Of a stretch of 6,464 nt of DNA, positions 1 to 5,192 are shown one piece after another (within the stretch, counting starts at the first letter, position 1; every line of letters starts with the position of its first letter). Below the pieces are notes generated by a model. It saw only the letters and a list, made by a program, of their open reading frames with translations, ran no database searches and was not told the DNA's origin. The DNA comes from Phycisphaerae bacterium. GTDB taxonomy: Bacteria; Planctomycetota; Phycisphaerae; SM23-33. The position numbers were made by a program, and so were the translations under genes. The stretch lies in assembly GCA_030628445.1 (NCBI GenBank), contig DAOVQV010000092.1:1-6464 (forward strand). The letters run 5' to 3'.

Positions 1-573
1 AGGATCAGGTACTTAAGACAGGCCTGGTTGGTGCTTGTATTGGCCATTCTGTTCGCCGCAGCGCTGGGGGGGCTGCAAATTACGCTGGGCGCCAAGATCA
101 GCGAGAACCAGCGGAACGAAACCTACGATCAGATCCGGCTGCTTGTCCCCGGCGCCCGGAAGGACAAAACAACCGAGCAGACCGTGGACCGGATGCAGGG
201 ATACGGCGCCTTCGATTCGGCGGGTGAGCAGATCGGATGGGTGGTGCGGGCAGGCGCGCAGGGTTACGCCGACCGAATCGAGCTTCTGATCGGCCTGGAC
301 GCCGCCTGTGAGAAGATCACCGGGTTGTACGTCCTGGAGCAAAAGGAGACCCCGGGTCTGGGGAACCATATCACCGACGCCCACTGGCGGGAGCAGTTTA
401 CCGGACAGGCCGCGGCGCGGCCGCTCGGAATCACGCGGGAGACCCCGGTGGGCGACGGGGAGATCTTGGCGATAACCGGGGCGACCATATCTTCCCAGAC
501 CGTCTGCGAGATTGTAAATGAGACGGTCAGCAGGTTTCGCCGGGCAATCGCCGAGACGGCGAGTGAGGATTAG
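1..573 (+). CDS. rnfG: Rnf complex subunit RnfG, covalent-FMN protein (5' partial)
   Basis: Subunit G of the ferredoxin:NAD+ oxidoreductase (Rnf) complex. It is anchored by one N-terminal helix with its flavin domain outside the cytoplasm, and passes electrons through a covalently bound FMN. The frame is open to the first base, so the true start lies upstream and 190 residues are visible. A positively charged start (RIRYLRQ) leads into a hydrophobic helix at visible residues 9-26. The flavin-attachment motif TGAT is at residues 159-162 and is followed by ISS; Thr162 (bases 484-486) is the expected FMN-phosphoester residue. An ETPGLG motif (bases 346-363), typical of RnfG/NqrC, is also present. 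The Asp usually found three residues before the S/T of this motif is Leu156 here. RnfE starts 9 bases downstream, and the rnfE-A-B neighbours favour RnfG over the related NqrC. Confidence 0.95.
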   Translation, partial: RIRYLRQAWLVLVLAILFAAALGGLQITLGAKISENQRNETYDQIRLLVPGARKDKTTEQTVDRMQGYGAFDSAGEQIGWVVRAGAQGYADRIELLIGLDAACEKITGLYVLEQKETPGLGNHITDAHWREQFTGQAAARPLGITRETPVGDGEILAITGATISSQTVCEIVNETVSRFRRAIAETASED

Positions 574-582
574 AGCTGAACG

Positions 583-1212
583 ATGGATAAAGACGGACCG
601 ACACCGCTGGAGAGGTTCATTCGAGGTATCTTACCGGAGAACCCCGTGTATCGTCAGCTTTTGGGGATGTGCCCCGTGCTGGCGGTGACCAACGGGATGA
701 AGCCCGCGATGACGATGGCTGCGGCCGTCGCCTTCGTGCTGATCTGTGCGAACATACTCATAAGCCTCATTCGCGGCCTGCTCAAACCGCATTTGAGGAT
801 CCTGGTCTTTACGCTGACGATCGCTACGTTTGTGACGATTGCCGATCGCTTCCTGGCCGCGTTCGTCTATTCGATGTCCAAGCAACTCGGTCCGTACGTC
901 CCGTTGATTATCGTCAACTGCATCATTATCTGCCGCTGCGAGGTTTGCGCGTCGAAGCAAAATGTGCTCACCGCCGCTTCCGACGCCGTGGGCCAGTCGC
1001 TTGGGTTTACGCTGGGGTTGGCGTCGCTGGCGTCGGTGCGCGAGATTCTCGGTTCGGGCACGTGGTTCGGGATTGCAGTATTACCAAGCGCCTTCCCGAC
1101 GTGGGTGATCATGCTCTTACCGCCGGGGGCGTTCATCACGCTGGGGTTGCTTCTGGGTGGGGTGAACTGGATCGGCGGCGCCTGGGCGCGGCGTCCCGCC
1201 AAGAGCCCTTGA
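583..1212 (+). CDS. rnfE: Rnf complex integral membrane subunit RnfE
   Basis: Membrane subunit E of Rnf (RnfE/NqrD family), 209 residues, about the usual family length. It pairs with RnfA in the membrane; the two related proteins have inverted topologies and together hold a [2Fe-2S] centre through conserved cysteines. The N-terminal motif GMCPVLAVTN gives Cys30, and the motif PLIIVNC gives Cys113; these match the two family cysteines. About six hydrophobic helices are visible, roughly at residues 43-64, 72-95, 104-117, 127-148, 154-168 and 171-196. Immediately after Cys113 come three further cysteines (117, 119, 122) where relatives, as I recall them, read like GRAEAFASK. The ATG at 583 lies 9 bases after the rnfG stop, with purine-rich possible ribosome binding sites (GTGAGG at 563-568, AGAG at 572-575). 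It is followed by rnfA after 11 bases. Confidence 0.95.
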   Translation: MDKDGPTPLERFIRGILPENPVYRQLLGMCPVLAVTNGMKPAMTMAAAVAFVLICANILISLIRGLLKPHLRILVFTLTIATFVTIADRFLAAFVYSMSKQLGPYVPLIIVNCIIICRCEVCASKQNVLTAASDAVGQSLGFTLGLASLASVREILGSGTWFGIAVLPSAFPTWVIMLLPPGAFITLGLLLGGVNWIGGAWARRPAKSP

Positions 1213-1214
1213 GG
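1210..1214 (+). promoter_or_regulatory. Ribosome binding site of rnfA overlapping the rnfE stop
   Basis: The sequence TGAGG contains the rnfE stop codon (TGA, 1210-1212) and a GAGG Shine-Dalgarno core nine bases before the ATG at 1224. It supports 1224 as the rnfA start, although the reading frame stays open much further upstream inside rnfE. Placing the site on the stop codon suggests translational coupling of the two paired membrane subunits (inference). Confidence 0.6.
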
Positions 1215-1223
1215 CCGATTAAT

Positions 1224-1913
1224 ATGGAATACCTAAGCGAGATTATTCTGATCGCCATCGGAGCGGCGTTGATCAACAATTTCGTGCTGCATTATTTCGT
1301 GGGGATCTGCCCGTTCATCGGCGTCTCTCGCCGCGTGGACATGGCCTTCGGTATGGGCTGCGCGGTGATTTTCGTCATATCGGTGGCAGCGTTTTTAAGT
1401 TGGACGTTCACGTACTTTATCCTGCGGCCCGGCGCGCCGGTGACGACGTGGGTCTGGGGGGCGATCAACCCATCCTCGGAGGCGATCGTTGATCTGAGCA
1501 TCCTGAACTACATCGTGTACATTTTCGTTATCGCATCGTCCGTTCAGCTCGTCGAGATGTACGTCCGGAAGTTCTTCGGGGGCCTGTATAAGTCGTTCGG
1601 GGTGTACTTACCGCTTATCACCACCAACTGTGCGATCCTGTTCGCGTGCCTGATGATCATGAAACACATCTGCGGCGTCCCGGCGGGGCAGATGTGGGGG
1701 CTGGGCGAGGCGATGACGCTGGCGGTATTCGCGGGGATCGGTTTTACCATTGCGATTGTGATCATGGCGGGGATTCGCGAGGAGCTGGACCACTGCGACG
1801 TCCCGGGCCCACTGAAGGGGGCCGGTATTACGCTGATCGTCTCGGGAATCCTGGCCCTGGCGTTTATGGGATTCACCGGGGTTGATCGGTCCCTGGCGGA
1901 ACTGTTCAAATAG
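1224..1913 (+). CDS. rnfA: Rnf complex integral membrane subunit RnfA
   Basis: Membrane subunit A of Rnf (RnfA/NqrE family), the partner of RnfE in holding the intramembrane Fe-S centre. The ATG at 1224 gives 229 residues, longer than the roughly 190-200 usual for RnfA. Expected motifs are present: INNFVLHYFVGICPFIGVS with Cys29, PLITTNCAIL with Cys136, and near the C-terminus GIREELDHCDVP followed by a helix ending in AFMGFTGV. Six hydrophobic helices are apparent. The extra length lies mainly in a loop at residues 66-92, in a short stretch after Cys136, and in a C-terminal tail. The loop (LRPGAP... to VDLSILNY) resembles NqrE more than E. coli RsxA as I remember those proteins. Further cysteines occur at 46, 142, 150 and 191. 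The frame is open back to 669 but that part overlaps rnfE and is not coding. The gene follows rnfE by 11 bases. Confidence 0.95.
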   Translation: MEYLSEIILIAIGAALINNFVLHYFVGICPFIGVSRRVDMAFGMGCAVIFVISVAAFLSWTFTYFILRPGAPVTTWVWGAINPSSEAIVDLSILNYIVYIFVIASSVQLVEMYVRKFFGGLYKSFGVYLPLITTNCAILFACLMIMKHICGVPAGQMWGLGEAMTLAVFAGIGFTIAIVIMAGIREELDHCDVPGPLKGAGITLIVSGILALAFMGFTGVDRSLAELFK

Positions 1914-1927
1914 AGACGGATACCCGA

Positions 1928-1933
1928 TGAGGT
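1928..1933 (+). promoter_or_regulatory. Ribosome binding site of rnfB
   Basis: TGAGGT, with the core GAGGT at 1929-1933, lies 5 bases before the ATG at 1939. It fits a standard Shine-Dalgarno site and fixes the rnfB start. It falls in the 25-base gap after rnfA, the longest gap between the rnf genes here. Confidence 0.6.
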
Positions 1934-1938
1934 AAGCG

Positions 1939-2850
1939 ATGATTTGGGTTGTGGTTATTCTGGCGGCCGGGACGATGCTGGTCCTGGCGCTGCTGACGGC
2001 GTTTGTGCTCGGGTGGGCCAATGAGGCGTTTCACGTCGAGGTCGATCCGCGCATCGAGCAGGTCAACGAGGTCCTCCCGGGCGCCAACTGCGGCGGGTGC
2101 GGGTATGTCGGGTGCAACGAATACGCGGTGGCGCTGGTGGGCGGTCAAGTCCCGCCGGACAAGTGCACCGTAGGTGGGGTAAGCTGCGCCGCGGCGGTGG
2201 CTCAGATCCTGGGCGTTGAGCTGGTCCAGACCTGGGCTTATCGCCCCGTGGTCCACTGCGGAGCAACCGCCGCCCAGCGGCTCGGGACAAGCGAGTATCT
2301 GGGCGAACCGACCTGCGCCGCGGCCAACATCATCTCCGGCGTCCAGGGGTGCACGTATGGATGCACCGGCCTGGGCGACTGCGAGCGTTCGTGCACGTTC
2401 GACGCGATCCATATCATCGATTCTCTGGCGGTGGTCGACTACGACAAGTGCACCGGCTGCGGGGCCTGCGCGAGGGCCTGTCCGCGGAACATCATCTCGA
2501 TGGTGCCGTTCAAATCCGAGCGAATGGTCGCTATCACCTGCTCCAACAAGGACTTCGGCAAGGACGTAAAGGCCGTCTGCAAGGTCGGGTGCATAGGTTG
2601 TGCCCTCTGCCAGAGGACCAGCGAGTTGTTTGCGGTTTCCGATAACATCTCACGGATCGATTACGACAAGTACGATCCGCAGCAGATGGGTGATTTGCTG
2701 GTCGCCATCGACAAGTGCCCGATGAAACGCATCGTCTTCGTCGGTAAGCCGTCGGCCGAAGACCTCGCCGCCGTCGCCCAAGAGGAGACGCCCAAGATCA
2801 TCGAGGCGGATTTCAAGACCACCGTCGACGAGACGGAATGGCACGGATGA
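1939..2850 (+). CDS. rnfB: Rnf complex ferredoxin-accepting Fe-S subunit RnfB
   Basis: RnfB is the multi-cluster Fe-S subunit that takes electrons from ferredoxin at the cytoplasmic face. Of 303 residues, 1-27 form a membrane anchor. The first cluster domain has Cys51, 54, 59 and 76 (spacing C-x2-C-x4-C-x16-C), the family signature. Cys107 and Cys126 follow in the linker. A ferredoxin pair comes next: Cys138, 142, 148, 152 (C-x3-C-x5-C-x3-C, with Thr rather than Pro after the last Cys) and Cys171, 174, 177, 181 (classic C-x2-C-x2-C-x3-CP). A third region has Cys201, 214, 218, 221, 224 and 260. There the fourth Cys of the first motif is Ser228, and most of the second motif's cysteines are absent, so only one of two expected clusters seems possible. 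The C-terminal 40 residues are acidic. The start has a good ribosome binding site, and the stop overlaps the next gene. Confidence 0.95.
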   Translation: MIWVVVILAAGTMLVLALLTAFVLGWANEAFHVEVDPRIEQVNEVLPGANCGGCGYVGCNEYAVALVGGQVPPDKCTVGGVSCAAAVAQILGVELVQTWAYRPVVHCGATAAQRLGTSEYLGEPTCAAANIISGVQGCTYGCTGLGDCERSCTFDAIHIIDSLAVVDYDKCTGCGACARACPRNIISMVPFKSERMVAITCSNKDFGKDVKAVCKVGCIGCALCQRTSELFAVSDNISRIDYDKYDPQQMGDLLVAIDKCPMKRIVFVGKPSAEDLAAVAQEETPKIIEADFKTTVDETEWHG

Positions 2851-3716
2851 TGGTCAAGGCGATTCTAGTCCGCGTCGTGTGGCGAATCATTGTTATCGCC
2901 GTTTGCGTCTTTGTCGGGCTGATCCTCATCGTCGTGATCTTTCAGTCCAGGTTCATCTACTATCCCACTCGTCGGATCGCCGATACCCCCCGGGACATCC
3001 TGCTTGATTATGAAGATGTGACATTCACCGCCTCCGACGGCGTGAAGCTGCACGGGTGGTTCGTCCCGGCGACCAACCAGCGGGGCGTCGTGCTGTTCTG
3101 TCACGGGAACGCGGGTAACATCTCGCATCGGTTGCAGTCGATCCAACTGTTTGGCGAGCTGGGGATGGGCACGTTCATCTTCGACTATCGCGGGTACGGA
3201 CACAGCGCCGGGAAGGTCAGTGAGACCGGGACCTACCTGGACGCCGCCGCGGCGTGGGGGTATCTGACGGACCGGCGAGCGATACTCCCCGAGCGGATCG
3301 TCATCTTCGGGCGGTCCATCGGCGGGGCCGTCGCCGTCCACCTCGCCGCCCGGACCGAGCCCGCAGCCCTTATCGCGGAATCCACATTCACCTCCATGGG
3401 CGATCTTGCCGCCGACCTGTATCCGTATCTTCCCATCCGCCCGCTGATACGGACCAAGTACAACAGCATCGGTAAGATCGGCAGCGCCGGGTGCCCGGTT
3501 ATGGTGATCCACAGCAGGGACGACGAACTGATCGGTTTCGAGCACTCCCGGCGCCTGTTCGAGGCGGCGCCGGAGCCGAAGCAGTTCCTGGAGCTTACCG
3601 GGGGGCACAATGAGGCCCTCGCCGACGATCCGCAGACCTATCAGGCCGCAGTCGACGCTTTCTTGAGCAAGGTTCTTGGTCCGGTCGGAGGTTCTACCGC
3701 CAATCATTCTCGATAG
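2838..3716 (+). CDS. Membrane-anchored alpha/beta hydrolase (Bem46/ABHD13-like)
   Basis: A serine hydrolase of the alpha/beta fold, 292 residues from the ATG at 2838. Residues 12-36 form one N-terminal membrane helix, followed by QSRFIYYPTRR, typical of the Bem46/YfhR/ABHD13-like group. The oxyanion-loop motif HGNAGN is at 89-94, FDYRGYG at 115-121, and the nucleophile elbow GRSIGG at 158-163 gives Ser160. The likely acid is Asp229 (HSRDDE) and the base His257 (GGHNE), so the catalytic triad looks intact. The substrate cannot be told; relatives act on acyl esters or thioesters or are uncharacterised. The start overlaps rnfB by 13 bases. In-frame ATGs at 2847 (a 4-base ATGA overlap) and 2850 are equally credible. 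This arrangement suggests translation coupled to rnfB. The last 23 bases overlap the convergent gene on the other strand. Not a known Rnf subunit. Confidence 0.88.
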   Translation: MARMMVKAILVRVVWRIIVIAVCVFVGLILIVVIFQSRFIYYPTRRIADTPRDILLDYEDVTFTASDGVKLHGWFVPATNQRGVVLFCHGNAGNISHRLQSIQLFGELGMGTFIFDYRGYGHSAGKVSETGTYLDAAAAWGYLTDRRAILPERIVIFGRSIGGAVAVHLAARTEPAALIAESTFTSMGDLAADLYPYLPIRPLIRTKYNSIGKIGSAGCPVMVIHSRDDELIGFEHSRRLFEAAPEPKQFLELTGGHNEALADDPQTYQAAVDAFLSKVLGPVGGSTANHSR

Positions 3717-4071
3717 CTGCTTTGCGACGCTTGCCCATGTAACAGAACAGTACGGCCGCAGCCGTGCACATCGCTGCTGTCAGGACGGCGTAGAAGACCA
3801 GAAACCCCATCGTCGCCTCCTTGAATCGAATCTGAAGCGCCGAGCCCAGCCCCACACCGGCTAGGGCGCCCAGCAACGCCCCCCTCAAGACTGCGACCTC
3901 GTAGCTGGTCGCTGTCGAGCCGTACGGTATGATCCCCGCCACGGCAGCGGCGATACCGAAGACCGGGTTGCCCAGGTACAACGTCGGGGCGTGTCCCAGC
4001 GCCAAGAACAGGCCCGCAGACCCCGCGTACTTGAGGAGCCACCAGGTAGTGTTTTTTCGCCGCCGGCGCAT
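3694..4071 (-). CDS. Small four-helix membrane protein of unknown function
   Basis: I do not recognise this 125-residue protein. It begins MRRRRKN and has four likely membrane helices, roughly at residues 10-28, 35-52, 59-80 and 88-112. The third is rich in Gly and Ala (GALLGALAGVGLGSAL), a pattern suited to tight helix packing. It ends with a basic stretch (GKRRK) and a polar tail. Positive charge at both ends suggests both termini are cytoplasmic. There are no obvious catalytic or metal-binding motifs. The ATG at 4071 lies 13 bases after the apbE stop on the same strand, so it is probably co-transcribed with apbE; only a weak ribosome binding site is visible. Its 3' end overlaps the hydrolase gene on the opposite strand by 23 bases. 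It is kept as a real gene because of its strongly patterned hydrophobicity and tight spacing, but no homologue is claimed. Confidence 0.72.
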   Translation of the reverse strand: MRRRRKNTTWWLLKYAGSAGLFLALGHAPTLYLGNPVFGIAAAVAGIIPYGSTATSYEVAVLRGALLGALAGVGLGSALQIRFKEATMGFLVFYAVLTAAMCTAAAVLFCYMGKRRKAAIENDWR

Positions 4072-4084
4072 CCGGTAATCTCTG

Positions 4085-5149
4085 TCACTGATCTGCTCTG
4101 GTTGCGGGTTCGCCTACCCGCAGGAGCCGATCGAACCCTTCCGTCATCGTCAACTTATACTCACCGGCCGTGCCCGTAACCACCATTGCTTCTATCCCCG
4201 CCTGCCCTTCCGCCAGCTCGATCCCCCCCACCCCCAGGACGCTCAGCGCCGTCGCCCAGGCGTCCGCGACCGTTGCGGTGGGGGCCCACACGGTGACCGA
4301 AGGCGCCGCCTCGGCGGGTCTGCCTGTGCGGGGGTCTATGATGTGACTGTAGCGCCGCCCGGCGATTTCACAATACCGGAAGTAGTTTCCGCTCGTGCAC
4401 ACGGCGCCCGAACTGACGTTCAGGACCGCCAGGGTCTTCTGACCACGCGGGTGGAACGGATCTCTGATACCGATCCGCCACGGTCGGCCCTTAGGGGCGG
4501 ACCCAAAGCAGCGGATGTCGCCGCCGGCGTCCACTAACCCCCCCGCGCAGCCATGACGCTTAAGGGCCGCTATCGCGCAGTCGATTCCGTATCCCTTGGC
4601 GATCCCGCCCAGATCGATGCGCACCGAACCGCGGCGCTTCTTGGCGCCGCCGTCGAGGATCTCGATACCGTCCCACCCTATCCGGGTGCGCGCCTCGTCG
4701 ATCTGCTTCGCCCTTGGGAGGCGGCCGCAGAGGGCGGCCTCGGTCCACAGATCGATTAGCGGCTTGACCGTTACGTCGAACGTTCCATCGGTCTGCTCGG
4801 TGAGCCTGCGGGCCGCACGTAGCAAATCCACCATCTCCGGCGACAGCGCGATCAGCTCGCCCGGTCCGGCGGCGTTCAGCTGCGACAGCTCGGAGCCGGC
4901 CAGGTGCGTGCTCATCAGGGCCTCTATGCGTCGCAGCTGGGCCTCGGCGTCTGCCAGGGCCGCCTTGGCGCCGTCCGGATGCACCACCGCCGTCAAACGG
5001 CAGTCGGTCCCCATGATTCCCCGCGGCCGTAGTGAGAACGATTCGGCCCTGCTTTCCGGTAAGGGCGGGACGAATACCCAAACCGCCGTGGCGACGATCG
5101 CTCCGATCAGAGACAAAACTCCGGCGATTCTCGTGATTCGTTCCTTCAA
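4085..5149 (-). CDS. apbE: FAD:protein FMN transferase ApbE
   Basis: ApbE transfers FMN from FAD to a Thr (or Ser) in the target motif of proteins such as RnfG, RnfD, NqrB and NqrC, using Mg2+. The 354 residues have the usual family length. Residues 1-6 are charged and about 8-27 hydrophobic, giving an N-terminal membrane anchor or uncleaved signal; no lipobox Cys is seen, unlike many ApbE lipoproteins. Family motifs in order: RGIMGTDC at 43-50, GTFDVTVKPL at 122-131, DLGGIAKGYGID at 179-190, VDAGGDIRCFG at 206-216, TSGNYFRY at 252-259, HIIDPRTGRP at 269-278, and DAWATAL at 296-302, whose Asp296 and Thr300 are probable metal ligands. It appears catalytically complete. The start is a TTG at 5149 with a weak purine-rich site upstream; no ATG is available there. 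The gene follows the transporter gene by 43 bases. RnfG, encoded nearby, is a likely substrate. Confidence 0.93.
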   Translation of the reverse strand: MKERITRIAGVLSLIGAIVATAVWVFVPPLPESRAESFSLRPRGIMGTDCRLTAVVHPDGAKAALADAEAQLRRIEALMSTHLAGSELSQLNAAGPGELIALSPEMVDLLRAARRLTEQTDGTFDVTVKPLIDLWTEAALCGRLPRAKQIDEARTRIGWDGIEILDGGAKKRRGSVRIDLGGIAKGYGIDCAIAALKRHGCAGGLVDAGGDIRCFGSAPKGRPWRIGIRDPFHPRGQKTLAVLNVSSGAVCTSGNYFRYCEIAGRRYSHIIDPRTGRPAEAAPSVTVWAPTATVADAWATALSVLGVGGIELAEGQAGIEAMVVTGTAGEYKLTMTEGFDRLLRVGEPATRADQ

Positions 5150-5192
5150 TGTGACTTTCTTTCGGCCGTGTGGCTGGTGCGGCTGCGCTCGT

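Noticed and set aside
669..1223. In-frame extension upstream of rnfA, open for 185 codons.
   Set aside because: It overlaps rnfE completely in another frame, its translation is charged and lacks motifs, and RnfA homology begins at the ATG at 1224 with a good ribosome binding site.
1927..1935. Mini reading frame ATG AGG TAA overlapping the rnfB ribosome binding site.
   Set aside because: Two codons just before a start can arise by chance from a Shine-Dalgarno sequence, and nothing shows that it is translated or regulates rnfB.
2865..3707. Open frame of 280 codons on the - strand, opposite the alpha/beta hydrolase.
   Set aside because: The + strand frame has a full catalytic triad and family motifs; the antisense product is rich in Gly, Asp and Arg and has no recognisable features.
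5150..5192. Gap between the permease-Usp gene and apbE, examined for a terminator or promoter.
   Set aside because: No convincing stem-loop with a T-run or promoter elements was seen; it looks like a simple intra-operon spacer.
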